Source of the DNA: a virus
Virus record (IMG/VR): IMGVR_UViG_3300013297_000009
Coordinates: 1 to 48,365 of that record
Length of the DNA stretch: 48,365 bases
Reading direction: 5' to 3' (one strand)
Part shown: piece by piece, positions 1-6,632 of the stretch
How positions within the stretch are numbered: position 1 is the first letter of the stretch
How the letters are laid out: every line of letters starts with the position of its first letter
Position numbers and translations under genes: made by a program
The notes under the pieces: generated by a model
What the model was told of the DNA's origin: nothing
What the model saw: only the letters and a program-made list of their open reading frames with translations
Databases searched by the model: none

Positions 1-73
1 CGCCGCCAGAGCCGCCAGTTACGCCAGAGCCGCCAGTTACGCCAGTGACGCCAGTTACGCCGCCAGAGCCGCC
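1..73. repeat. Direct terminal repeat (circular contig overlap), left copy
   Basis: These 73 nt are identical to 48293-48365 at the other end of the window. Both copies lie in the same codon phase of an Ala-rich repeat gene, so joining the ends with a 73-nt overlap gives one uninterrupted frame. This fits a circular or circularly permuted molecule of about 48,292 bp. Because the segment is itself a minisatellite, the exact number of repeat units at the junction may be misassembled. Confidence 0.85.
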
Positions 74-217
74 AGTGACGCCGCCAGTTACGCCAGTGAC
101 GCCAGTTACGCCAGTGAGCGAGACCGAATCCTGTCCATGGCGGCTGAGATCTGCGTTCAGGCTTGCGTTGAATGCGGCTCGCCCGGAGCTAAATTCTTAG
201 ACCTCGCGCCGCTGTAG
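2..217 (+). CDS. C-terminal part of Ala-rich (A-S/A-Y/D/R) repeat protein, continued from the window end
   Basis: This is the 3' end of the gene that starts at 47697 and runs off the right edge; positions 1-73 duplicate its last 73 nt. The frame begins at base 2 and encodes triplets such as ASY, ASD and AAR up to about residue 38. A non-repetitive tail follows with three cysteines (motif CVQACVEC reading C-x3-C-x2-C) and a stop at 215-217. Joined across the junction, the protein is about 270 residues (669 nt plus 144 nt). The function is unknown. The CxxxCxxC tail could bind metal; that is inference. Confidence 0.75.
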   Translation, partial: AARAASYARAASYASDASYAARAASDAASYASDASYASERDRILSMAAEICVQACVECGSPGAKFLDLAPL

Positions 218-263
218 GCCGGCCACCAGCCGTAGCATCGCACCTGTTGGAAAGAGTGAGGAT

Positions 264-473
264 ATGAGCATGAGCAGCGGGCAGATAACTTACAGATTGA
301 TTGATGTGGGGCGAAGCAAGGTGAACAGAGTAGTGACAGTTTCCAGCTACGGGCAGCTACTCAGAGAAGTCAAGAAGCATCTAGCCTCTAGGCTCGTTGA
401 GATAGGCGACGACGGATTCATATACGCTGGTGATCGTCCAGTGGGCCGAATTGAAGTTGAGGTTACGGCATGA
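264..473 (+). CDS. Hypothetical protein, 69 aa
   Basis: Small soluble protein of unknown function. The ATG at 264 follows a GTGAGGAT ribosome-binding site, and the stop overlaps the next ATG (ATGA). It is the first gene downstream of the Ala-rich repeat gene and probably belongs to the same early transcript. No motif is recognised; the C-terminus is a short alternating beta-like segment (RIEVEVTA). Confidence 0.65.
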   Translation: MSMSSGQITYRLIDVGRSKVNRVVTVSSYGQLLREVKKHLASRLVEIGDDGFIYAGDRPVGRIEVEVTA

Positions 474-700
474 GTTACTACGACGCCCCTTCCTGGTCGT
501 GGGAAGAGCAGCCCCACGTAGATCCCTACCCGTTCACACCAACAACCGATAACGATAGCCTCGTGGCGTCTATTGAAGCCGCTATAGCCTACGAGGACGA
601 TTGCGCTCAACAGGACGACAGACTGCTAGCAGAGCAGCAGTACCGAATGGAAGCAGACTACTTCGAGTACCAGCTTTTGATGAGGGATGAAGCAGCATGA
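470..700 (+). CDS. Hypothetical acidic protein, 76 aa
   Basis: Unknown function. It is rich in Glu, Asp, Tyr and Gln and probably helical in the second half (AEQQYRMEADYFEYQLL). It starts by ATGA overlap with the upstream gene and ends by overlap with the next start at 697, so all three genes are translationally coupled. Its strong acidity is like many early phage regulators, but no family is recognised. Confidence 0.65.
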   Translation: MSYYDAPSWSWEEQPHVDPYPFTPTTDNDSLVASIEAAIAYEDDCAQQDDRLLAEQQYRMEADYFEYQLLMRDEAA

Positions 701-891
701 ACATCACAATCGAACTAGCACAAGAGTACGGCGACTACCGGGCATGGTGCGTGAAGAACGGGGTTGGCGCGTTTCAGTTTGACAACTGGCTCAGGTTACG
801 GGATATACGCCCGGAGGATTTGACGGTGGTCAATACGACGTGGACGCTGTTAGAGCAGGACAGGTTGCTGCCGGAGGTGAGTGTGAGATGA
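697..891 (+). CDS. Hypothetical protein, 64 aa
   Basis: Small protein with aromatic residues in the first half (WCVKNGVGAFQFDNWL) and a Leu-rich C-terminal half. It overlaps both neighbours by ATGA. No recognised domain and no membrane segment. The position in the early operon suggests a host-takeover or accessory role, but that is only context. Confidence 0.65.
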   Translation: MNITIELAQEYGDYRAWCVKNGVGAFQFDNWLRLRDIRPEDLTVVNTTWTLLEQDRLLPEVSVR

Positions 892-1130
892 TCAGGCCTT
901 TCATTGTCGAGCGAACGAAGACGTACCAAGTTGTCGTTATGGCTGAGGACTCTAGAGAGGCCATCAGAATCTCTGACGAGGAAACCGACTGGCACGACCA
1001 CGACTGCGAGGACACGACCACTAGCTGGGAAGCTGGCTCGGGCGACGTTGGTGACGATGAAATCCCTTACGGTAACAACCCTGAAATGAAGACTTACAAA
1101 GAACTCCTGGAAGCCGAGACTGCGCCATGA
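888..1130 (+). CDS. Hypothetical acidic protein, 80 aa
   Basis: The ATG at 888 was chosen because a near-perfect GGAGGTGA site lies at about 872-879 and the ATG overlaps the upstream stop; an in-frame GTG further upstream (840) would overlap the previous gene. The N-terminus (FIVERTKTYQVVVMAEDSREAIRIS) resembles short phage proteins with a beta-alpha fold. A very acidic, His-containing middle follows (DWHDHDCED). Function unknown. Confidence 0.65.
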   Translation: MIRPFIVERTKTYQVVVMAEDSREAIRISDEETDWHDHDCEDTTTSWEAGSGDVGDDEIPYGNNPEMKTYKELLEAETAP

Positions 1131-1294
1131 ACAGCAAACAGAAGTTCTACACAAGCCTCGCCTTTGTGTTGCTAGACAGCGCACTGATTATTGGCTTGTT
1201 GTTTGTTGCCAAAGAGAAGTTTTGGCCTGTTGTGGGGCTGTCAATTACCCTCGGGATAAGCGGGAACCTTAGAGGAGCGATGAGGCTACGATGA
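1127..1294 (+). CDS. Small two-helix membrane protein, 55 aa
   Basis: Short gene starting with ATGA overlap at 1127. It encodes two hydrophobic segments: about residues 9-28 (SLAFVLLDSALIIGLLFVA) and 34-46 (WPVVGLSITLGIS), with a basic C-terminus (RGAMRLR). This is a typical small phage inner-membrane protein. It could be holin-like or affect superinfection, but it lies far from the lysis cassette and in the early operon, so the role is unknown. Confidence 0.55.
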   Translation: MNSKQKFYTSLAFVLLDSALIIGLLFVAKEKFWPVVGLSITLGISGNLRGAMRLR

Positions 1295-1357
1295 CCGCCA
1301 CCACCGCCCCTACGAATGCCCCGGCCCGCCCCGATGCCAGATTGAGAGGTCGAATAG

Positions 1358-1915
1358 ATGAAGGACTTAAAGCACACTATCATCCGCACCATAAACGAAG
1401 AGTTTGAGCTTACCGACAAAGACCACGCTCACGAGATAGCAAGTCACATCATCTGCGAAATTCAGAAGTGGCTGGATGCGCGGGACCCGGACGCCCACAA
1501 GCAGCCGGAGCCTCAGGAGCCTGCATTGCGCTCTGTTGACAATGTGCACTCAGACCCTATTGAGCAGATCGCCTTTGAGTTAGCTTTCGAGCTAGAAGAG
1601 GCTCAGTTAAGTCCAAACGACCTTGTAACTGTTAACCGAGAAAAGCTACGCGCCATTGCCAAGAGAATTCATGCACGTGCTATGGAGGCTGAGGCCGCGC
1701 CTCCCCCGGATACAGGTGGCGTCCTGCGTAGCATTGAGAATCAAGCGTTGCGGGCTATGTTCGCAGGAGCGGCTATGCAAGGCCTACTAGCTAATCCTCA
1801 ATGGAGCAACATGAGCCAAACCTGGTTTACCTCGTGGTCAGTTTGTTACGCTGATAAGCTGCTACTGGAGCTTGGGGTGGAGCGGGAACGGAGCCAGCCC
1901 CATGTGCATGGTTGA
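1358..1915 (+). CDS. Hypothetical phage protein, 185 aa
   Basis: ATG at 1358 after a GAGAGG site. The N-terminal third is helical and acidic; a Pro-rich linker (QPEPQEPA) and a second linker (APPPDTGG) divide it into three parts. The C-terminal part has a block (ENQALRAMFAGAAMQGLLAN) of a kind common in small siphovirus proteins of unknown function, followed by a Trp-rich segment. It probably acts early in infection; no enzymatic motif is visible. Confidence 0.7.
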   Translation: MKDLKHTIIRTINEEFELTDKDHAHEIASHIICEIQKWLDARDPDAHKQPEPQEPALRSVDNVHSDPIEQIAFELAFELEEAQLSPNDLVTVNREKLRAIAKRIHARAMEAEAAPPPDTGGVLRSIENQALRAMFAGAAMQGLLANPQWSNMSQTWFTSWSVCYADKLLLELGVERERSQPHVHG

Positions 1916-2267
1916 TTTAGACGACGACGGACGCTCTGTTATCTGGGAGAAGTCGTGGCCCAAAGCGCGGAAAGAGTACCGCTGTGGAGAGTGCGACTCG
2001 GTGATAGCAATCGGTGAGAAGCACGAGAAGCACTCATCCCTGTTTGACGGCGCTTGGTCCAACCATCGTATGTGCTACCCCTGCTCATATGCCGCTGATT
2101 GGTTAATGGATGAGTGCGGTGGTTTTATCTATGGCTCAGTTTACATCGACATCAAAGACCATCTAGAAGACGGGGAAGTGCGCCCTGCTGATGTCGTTGC
2201 AAAGCTGACCGAGTTTGCCGAAGGGATGGAAGCGAGAAAGCTGGCATCACGCGCCGCTTCCACCTAA
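1902..2267 (+). CDS. Zinc-finger-like hypothetical protein, 121 aa
   Basis: The start at ATG 1902 is preceded by a GGAG motif at 1890; the frame remains open upstream inside the previous gene. Residues around 27-75 carry a KARKEYRCGECDSVIAIGE block followed by NHRMCYPC, giving a CxxC...HxxxCxxC pattern. This resembles a widespread phage zinc-ribbon family of unknown function. It overlaps the preceding gene by 14 nt and is followed by a 120-nt untranslated stretch. Confidence 0.7.
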   Translation: MCMVDLDDDGRSVIWEKSWPKARKEYRCGECDSVIAIGEKHEKHSSLFDGAWSNHRMCYPCSYAADWLMDECGGFIYGSVYIDIKDHLEDGEVRPADVVAKLTEFAEGMEARKLASRAAST

Positions 2268-2390
2268 CACACGAACTCCACTTCCCTCGCCCCTACGCTT
2301 CAGGCACACAGGGGCCGGAGAGGTGGGGAGTCGCCCCGTGAGTTACTGAGAGGTGGACCGGGGCGCACCCTTTCCATGAAGGAGCCAGAA
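2268..2390 (+). other. Untranslated leader between two Cys-rich genes
   Basis: No gene is seen here. The stretch is GC-rich, contains GAGAGGTGG twice (about 33 nt apart) and a GGGG-agtcg-CCCC hairpin, and ends in the AAGGAG ribosome site for the gene at 2391. It may be a structured 5' leader, but I cannot match it to a known riboswitch. Confidence 0.35.
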
Positions 2391-2609
2391 ATGGACAAGA
2401 AGCACTGCCGAGGTTGCCGAGACAACTTCTACAACGGCAATAACCCGCTTGGCGTCAAGGAGTGCTGGATGCTGGAAGATGCCAAGTTAATCATGCGCAA
2501 GGAGGTGGACATAAACCAACGGCCACCATGGGACCAAAAAGCCAAACGGGTTCCAAGTTGCTACTCAAAGGCTGGTAGTATCTTCGTTGCACCAGATAGG
2601 ACAAAGTAA
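2391..2609 (+). CDS. Conserved Cys-rich small phage protein, 72 aa
   Basis: ATG 2391 has AAGGAG six bases upstream; an in-frame ATG at 2376 lacks any ribosome site. The protein has CRGC near the N-terminus, an ECWML centre, a QRPPW block and a PSCY block. This pattern recurs in many phage and prophage hypothetical proteins. Four Cys suggest a metal-binding fold. Function unknown. It is followed by a gene-free structured stretch. Confidence 0.7.
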   Translation: MDKKHCRGCRDNFYNGNNPLGVKECWMLEDAKLIMRKEVDINQRPPWDQKAKRVPSCYSKAGSIFVAPDRTK

Positions 2610-2654
2610 CAGCTTGGTGGAGCGGCCTCACACGCGGCCAGCTGCACCACAAGA

Positions 2655-2762
2655 CTTGGCCGAGTTGGCTACTTACTAACGGCTGACGAACCTTTTGGGC
2701 TAGTCAGTGTTCAGTCAACAGTACAAAGCAGGAATCGCGTAGCCCTGCACGGCTCGGCCAAG
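2655..2762 (+). ncRNA. Putative structured RNA element closed by a 10-bp long-range stem
   Basis: The gene-free interval 2610-2799 contains CTTGGCCGAG at 2655-2664 and its exact reverse complement at 2753-2762, enclosing 88 nt. Inside are two shorter hairpins: CTGAC/GTCAG (2683-2687 with 2703-2707) and GCAGG/CCTGC (2728-2732 with 2744-2748). The result is a plausible three-way junction. No clear promoter or U-tract terminator flanks it, so it may be a leader of the gene at 2800 rather than a separate RNA. It does not fold as a tRNA. Confidence 0.4.
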
Positions 2763-2799
2763 CGCGCATTTTGGAAACCACTCGCAAAAGGAGACGGCA

Positions 2800-2976
2800 A
2801 TGGAGCTAATAGATGACCGCGACGAGCACGACGAAGACCCCGCGCCAATGACGTACCTTGAAGCCGCTGCCTGCTTTGTCTTCATGCGGCCCTACGCAAC
2901 GCTGTGCGCGGTTGTGACGGCTTGTAGCACGGCGTACGTGGTGTTTGCGGTGTGTATGGGCTGGAGGCCGTTCTGA
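2800..2976 (+). CDS. Small membrane protein, 58 aa
   Basis: ATG 2800 follows AAAAGGAG. An acidic N-terminus (LIDDRDEHDED) is followed by a hydrophobic segment at about residues 32-54 (YATLCAVVTACSTAYVVFAV). The stop overlaps the next start. It is probably a single-pass membrane protein with an acidic cytoplasmic head. Its gene pairs with the next gene, which also has one membrane segment, so the two products may act together. Confidence 0.6.
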   Translation: MELIDDRDEHDEDPAPMTYLEAAACFVFMRPYATLCAVVTACSTAYVVFAVCMGWRPF

Positions 2977-3176
2977 TGAAGATATTCGAAAAGGGGATGA
3001 ATGCCGAGGATATGCGGGCGCAGGTCAAAGACCTTGGGCTGTACGGTCCGGCCCGCTACCGGTTGCCTTGGGAGACTGTGGCTGTTGAGGAGCCGCGTTT
3101 CACGGTTGCGGATGCCTGCTTGTATGTTACCGTGACGTTTGTGGCGTTGATGCTGGTTACAGGGCTTGGGAGATAA
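2976..3176 (+). CDS. Small C-tail membrane protein, 66 aa
   Basis: ATG 2976 shares its A with the stop codon of the upstream gene. The first 40 residues are charged and the last 20 (CLYVTVTFVALMLVTGLG) form a membrane segment, so it is tail-anchored. Function unknown; it pairs with the upstream small membrane protein. Confidence 0.6.
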   Translation: MKIFEKGMNAEDMRAQVKDLGLYGPARYRLPWETVAVEEPRFTVADACLYVTVTFVALMLVTGLGR

Positions 3177-3178
3177 CA

Positions 3179-3409
3179 ATGGCACTGGAAATGATTACCC
3201 CTGAAGAGTACATCATCCGCGAATGCGCCGACAAGAACCTTAAACAAGCGGATATCGCGAGGACGTACGCGGTTCTGATTAAACTGCCTGATTGTAAAGA
3301 ATTGGACTGGAAATCCGTCAACAAGGCCATTGTCGCCAGGTGGAGCACGTCTGGATTGATCAGTGTCAAGAAGAGGGCATGGACTATTGTTAACGGGGTC
3401 AAGCTATGA
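3179..3409 (+). CDS. Hypothetical protein, 76 aa (possible HTH)
   Basis: ATG 3179 after GGGAG. The sequence LKQADIARTYAVLIKL followed by WKSVNKAIVARW could be a helix-turn-helix with a winged-helix-like tail (ISVKKRAWTIV). DNA binding is inference from pattern only. It overlaps the next start by ATGA. Confidence 0.6.
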   Translation: MALEMITPEEYIIRECADKNLKQADIARTYAVLIKLPDCKELDWKSVNKAIVARWSTSGLISVKKRAWTIVNGVKL

Positions 3410-3594
3410 GCAACACCACACCGCGAAACTGCGAAATCCTTCTGCGGTTCGTAATGCCCGTAGAAACGGCGCGTCCGTACTTCCGCAACCTTGAAGAGAC
3501 GATGGAGAAGATTCGGCAAGACTACTTTGCCGACTGCACGGACACGGACTTCGAGATTGGGGAGCCGAGCAGAAAGAAGACGATGGGCCGATGA
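3406..3594 (+). CDS. Hypothetical protein, 62 aa
   Basis: Starts by ATGA overlap. It contains a short beta-like opening (CEILLRFVMPV), a helix (YFRNLEETMEKIRQDY) and a basic C-terminus (PSRKKTMGR). No family recognised. Confidence 0.55.
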   Translation: MSNTTPRNCEILLRFVMPVETARPYFRNLEETMEKIRQDYFADCTDTDFEIGEPSRKKTMGR

Positions 3595-3761
3595 CCGCCA
3601 CCTACACACCCATCAACGAACGCGAAATAGCAAACCTGTGGCTGCTCTTCAGCTATACCGGCGTGCACGTATCCGCATTCCACGCGGTGCTGCTGCCCGG
3701 CTACCGCATCATGGGCTGGGAGTGGGCCGAGAAGTGTGTGGAAGGGTGGAGGAAGCCGTGA
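3591..3761 (+). CDS. Hypothetical protein, 56 aa
   Basis: Short gene with ATG at 3591 overlapping the upstream stop. It is rich in aromatic residues (NLWLLFSYTGVHVSAFHAV, MGWEWAEK). Its last codons contain the GGAGG ribosome site used by the downstream HNH gene. Function unknown. Confidence 0.55.
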   Translation: MTATYTPINEREIANLWLLFSYTGVHVSAFHAVLLPGYRIMGWEWAEKCVEGWRKP

Positions 3762-4273
3762 GTGTGCCGAAGCCGTTTTATGACGAAGGCGGGGAATGCA
3801 TGATAAAAACCTGTGAGTGCGGATGCGGTGAGGCTGTTGCAAAAAACCGGAGATTCATAACACATCACAACTTTCGAATACCACAACCGTTTTCTAGTCA
3901 ACACCGCGCGAGAATTGGTGCGGCGCAAAAGCGCGCTTGGGATACTACACGAAAGAGAACTCCTTTAGGCTCCAAAAACATCGATAGACATGGGTATGTA
4001 CGCGTGAAAACACACCCAAGCTCTGGCAGGTGGACACCAGAGCACATTCTAGTTATCGAAGCCTGCATTGGCCGAAAGACAACTCCGGGTGAGCAAGTTC
4101 ATCATATCAACGGCATAAGAGCAGATAACCGTCCAGAAAACCTGTACTTATGTCGAGACCATAACCACCACCAATCAATTGAACGATCACTTACAAAGGT
4201 CGCAAGAGAGCTTCTCAATGATGGAATCATCCGATTTAATACCGAAACCGGTACGTATGAACGCACTTCCTAG
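3758..4273 (+). CDS. HNH homing-type endonuclease, 171 aa
   Basis: Likely free-standing HNH endonuclease. A GTG start at 3758 follows GGAGG and overlaps the previous stop; an ATG at 3800 is an alternative. The N-terminus has a CECGCG zinc motif and a FITHHNF block. The core runs HGYVRVKTHPSSGRW, then WTPEHILVIE, then EQVHHINGIRADNRPENLYL and CRDHNHHQSIE, which is the HNH_3 pattern with H-H, N and H residues. It cleaves DNA and may act in gene mobility or genome packaging. Its base composition is more A/T-rich than its neighbours, which suggests later acquisition. It overlaps the methyltransferase start by 17 nt. Confidence 0.85.
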   Translation: MSVPKPFYDEGGECMIKTCECGCGEAVAKNRRFITHHNFRIPQPFSSQHRARIGAAQKRAWDTTRKRTPLGSKNIDRHGYVRVKTHPSSGRWTPEHILVIEACIGRKTTPGEQVHHINGIRADNRPENLYLCRDHNHHQSIERSLTKVARELLNDGIIRFNTETGTYERTS

Positions 4274-4928
4274 CCCCTACTATCAGTCTGAGGACGGCGG
4301 GGTGACCTTGTACCACGGAGATTGTAGGGAGATACTGCCGTTGCTTGGCAAGTTCGACCTCCTGCTTACCGACCCGCCGTACGGCATCAATTACGACAGC
4401 AGAGGCGGCAACGGGCTTCATTGGCGTAAGCAGTATGCAACTCCCAAAATCCAAGGCGACGACAAGCCTTTCGATCCTTCATTCCTATGGCAGTACGGAT
4501 CGAGACAGATAGTATGGGGAGCAGACCACTTTCGGAATCAGTTGCCTAGTACTGGCAGATTCCTTGTTTGGCAAAAAGAAAGCCGAAGTAACGACAACCT
4601 GAAATTTGCAGACGCTGAAATGGCGTGGGACACCACTGGTACTTTATGCCGAGCTATCTATCACAGGCAGAATGGCTTTCTTAATGATGGATATGGCAAC
4701 GGGGAACCCCGTCAACATCCAACACAGAAGCCGCTTAATGTCATGCTTTGGTGCCTTAGCATTGCTAACGATGCGCAGTCTATTGTTGACCCATTCTGCG
4801 GCTCCGGCACTACCCTTGTCGCCGCAAAGCAACTAGGACGCCGCGCCATCGGGATAGAGATAGATGAGCGTTACTGCGAGATTGCCGTCCAACGCCTCGC
4901 ACAAGGCTGTCTGGAGCTTGCGGACTGA
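4257..4928 (+). CDS. DNA adenine/cytosine-N4 methyltransferase (beta class), 223 aa
   Basis: Transfers a methyl group from SAM to an amino group of A or C in DNA. Catalytic motif IV DPPYG is at about residues 39-43 and the SAM-binding motif I (DPFCGSGTT) at about 178-186; motif IV before motif I defines the beta class (N6_N4_Mtase family). HPTQKP precedes motif I, as is usual. The start is uncertain: ATG 4257 is favoured by family N-termini, with ATGs at 4218 and 4221 possible. No partner restriction enzyme is seen, so it is probably an orphan methylase that protects phage DNA from host restriction. The target sequence cannot be predicted. Confidence 0.88.
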   Translation: MNALPSPYYQSEDGGVTLYHGDCREILPLLGKFDLLLTDPPYGINYDSRGGNGLHWRKQYATPKIQGDDKPFDPSFLWQYGSRQIVWGADHFRNQLPSTGRFLVWQKESRSNDNLKFADAEMAWDTTGTLCRAIYHRQNGFLNDGYGNGEPRQHPTQKPLNVMLWCLSIANDAQSIVDPFCGSGTTLVAAKQLGRRAIGIEIDERYCEIAVQRLAQGCLELAD

Positions 4929-4978
4929 TGCCTGCCCGCCGCCAAGCTGCCCCAGCTGTCAGTAAAAGGAGATTGTAA

Positions 4979-5596
4979 ATGACCGCATTGATTGTTGAGA
5001 CTGAGCCAGACATCATCGAACATGAAGGTCTGTTGATTGACCGGAATACTGGTGAGATTATGGGGCTGGCTGGTAAACCGGAATTCCACGTGACAGACCT
5101 GTCGTCCGCCGAATGGGTCCTTGAGAAGATGGACACAACGGACTTCGAGATCCACGGCCTCCGCTTACAGCTCGCCGCCATTCAAGAGCGCATGGAGAGC
5201 AAGATAGCCGAGAAGCAGCGCAGGATTGACTGGTTCAGAATGCGCTATGGATCCGAACTGGAACAGTTTGGGCGCGAGTACCTTGCAACCACCAAAGCTA
5301 AAACGAAGACGGTCAAGACGCCATTCGGAAACATCGCATTCCGCACCGTCAAAGGCCGCATTAAGGTCAAGGAAGGTGTCGAGACCACATACGATCTTCT
5401 GGATCCGTTCTCTGTAACACCACGAATAATCAAGTGGGCTGAGACCCTGGAGAGCAAGCCGTTGCAGGAAAAGCACACTGTGGCGTTCATGGTCTCGAAG
5501 CTGCCGAAAGACCTGACCATTGAAGACCTGCCCGCAGACCTTTTTGAGCAGACACCAGATGAAGAGAAGTGCGACATCAAGGTTGGCGCACGGTAG
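4979..5596 (+). CDS. Gam-like host-nuclease inhibitor, 205 aa
   Basis: ATG 4979 follows AAAAGGAGATT. The protein has a long helical region (about residues 55-105: LQLAAIQERMESKIAEKQRR) then KTKTVKTPFGNIAFRT at about 111-126. This layout matches Mu-Gam-like proteins, which bind double-strand DNA ends and block RecBCD or AddAB exonuclease. It probably protects linear or replicating phage DNA. No adjacent exonuclease or annealase is recognised. A 274-nt gene-free structured region follows. Confidence 0.72.
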   Translation: MTALIVETEPDIIEHEGLLIDRNTGEIMGLAGKPEFHVTDLSSAEWVLEKMDTTDFEIHGLRLQLAAIQERMESKIAEKQRRIDWFRMRYGSELEQFGREYLATTKAKTKTVKTPFGNIAFRTVKGRIKVKEGVETTYDLLDPFSVTPRIIKWAETLESKPLQEKHTVAFMVSKLPKDLTIEDLPADLFEQTPDEEKCDIKVGAR

Positions 5597-5694
5597 CCAT
5601 TATATATGATTCGCGTGCGCGCGTGCGATAGCTCTTCATCATTTCTACTGGAAAAATATCTACAAAACAACTCGTATTTTGACCGGTCGCAAGG

Positions 5695-5851
5695 TATAAT
5701 GATCATGGCTACCAACCAAGTGACAACCCAATATTTGAATACTTCCGACCGGTCCTTTTCAGGAATCGTTTCGGTACGCTATACTTACATCGGCCCTCTC
5801 GGGGTTTTCGCTTGGTTGGTAGCCTGCGATTACTTTCGAGGGGGCTTTTTT
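5695..5851 (+). ncRNA. Putative structured RNA or attenuator with crossing stems
   Basis: The gene-free stretch 5597-5870 holds a TATAAT box (5695-5700) and then GGCTACCAACCAAG (5707-5720), which is exactly complementary to 5811-5824, a 14-bp stem enclosing 90 nt. A second stem pairs 5793-5801 (GCCCTCTCG) with 5837-5845 (CGAGGGGGC, one G-U) and is followed by six T at 5846-5851, a rho-independent terminator shape. The two stems cross, so they either form a pseudoknot or are alternative structures. GACCGGTC palindromes at 5681-5688 and 5747-5754 may be protein sites. The -35 match is poor. Confidence 0.55.
5793..5851 (+). terminator. Rho-independent terminator with 35-nt loop
   Basis: Stem 5793-5801 with 5837-5845 (9 bp, one G-U) followed by TTTTTT. 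Its loop contains the 3' arm of the 14-bp upstream stem, which suggests regulated termination between the Gam-like gene and the genes from 5871 on. Confidence 0.6.
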
Positions 5852-5870
5852 CGTCTCTGGCAGTTCTGAT

Positions 5871-6113
5871 ATGCCCAGAAAAAGACTTACACCAGAAGCC
5901 AGGGCCGCTCAAGAGGGCGGCACCTACATCTGGTATCCACACAAAACGCCCGGGTTCAGTTTTGTATTAGCGAATTCGGGCAACGCTTACGAGGTGAGCG
6001 ATTCTACCTGCACGTGCATTTGGTTTCTTATGCACCATAGGGCGTGCAAACACATCGCAGCAAAACGCATAAAAGACGCGGCAAAGTCCGCAGAAAAGGA
6101 CGCGATAAGATGA
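5871..6113 (+). CDS. SWIM zinc-finger-like protein, 80 aa
   Basis: Small basic protein. The C-terminal half has STCTCIWFLMHHRACKHIAAK, the CxC...CxH arrangement of SWIM zinc fingers, which bind DNA or proteins. The N-terminus (PRKRLTPEARAAQ) is basic. It precedes and overlaps the SSB-like gene by ATGA, so it may act with it on single-stranded DNA or at the fork; that is inference. Confidence 0.7.
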   Translation: MPRKRLTPEARAAQEGGTYIWYPHKTPGFSFVLANSGNAYEVSDSTCTCIWFLMHHRACKHIAAKRIKDAAKSAEKDAIR

Positions 6114-6622
6114 CTGACAATTGGAACGGTGAAGGTTACGACGCAGAGGTATCGAGTGGCGGTGGCCTGTGGCTAAGACTGAAGAAGCGCGGCGACAAAG
6201 TGAGATTGAGGCTGTGTTCCTCACCATGCAGATACACGGAAACCTACACGAAAGACGATGGCACGGAAGAGACAAAACGCAAAGTATCTTGGCTCGCCAT
6301 TCAGAAGGAAGTGGTAAACGGGCAACCAAGCAAGCGCGTAGTCGTGTTCCAGAATGGGCCGATGGTCTACGGGATATTGCGAGACTTAGACGCAGACGAG
6401 GCATGGGGCGATCCTCGCCTATACGACATTAGCGTAGAGCGCACAGAAGAGAGCGGCAAGTACTACACAGTTACCCCCCTTCCGAAACCTATGGGTCCAA
6501 TCAGCGCGGAGGAGCAGGAATTGCTCAACACGGCGGCTGTTGATTGGCCTGCCATCTGTCTCAAGTCTCGCGGGGAAACTCCAGGCGGCACCGGGCCAGA
6601 CGACGAAGATCCGTTCGCTTAA
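6110..6622 (+). CDS. Single-stranded DNA-binding-like protein, 170 aa
   Basis: Start ATG 6110 has AAAGGA upstream. The N-terminal part (GGLWLRLKKRGDKVRLRL) and the middle (WGDPRLYDISVER) resemble phage ssDNA-binding proteins with a gp32-like OB core. The C-terminus is a short acidic tail ending DDEDPFA, similar to the protein-docking tail of bacterial SSB. It would coat ssDNA during replication and recombination and recruit partners through the tail. It sits between the SWIM protein and a PLD nuclease. The assignment rests on tail and pattern, not on a catalytic motif. Confidence 0.65.
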   Translation: MTDNWNGEGYDAEVSSGGGLWLRLKKRGDKVRLRLCSSPCRYTETYTKDDGTEETKRKVSWLAIQKEVVNGQPSKRVVVFQNGPMVYGILRDLDADEAWGDPRLYDISVERTEESGKYYTVTPLPKPMGPISAEEQELLNTAAVDWPAICLKSRGETPGGTGPDDEDPFA

Positions 6623-6632
6623 AGGAGTGGCT

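Noticed and set aside
1291-1407. 38-codon frame starting ATGACCGCC after the small membrane protein
   Set aside because: It overlaps the well-supported gene at 1358 by 50 nt, lacks a clear family match, and its end is basic low-complexity (HYHPHHKRRV). Not excluded, but not supported.
2655-2762. tRNA-Leu/Ser-like gene, because of CTTGGCCGAG
   Set aside because: The words resemble class II tRNA starts, but the 10-bp closing stem and inner hairpins do not make a cloverleaf.
5606-5869. 87-aa plus-strand open frame in the gap after the Gam-like gene
   Set aside because: It covers a perfect 14-bp inverted repeat, a terminator with six T and a TATAAT box, has no ribosome site, and its product looks like translated structured RNA.
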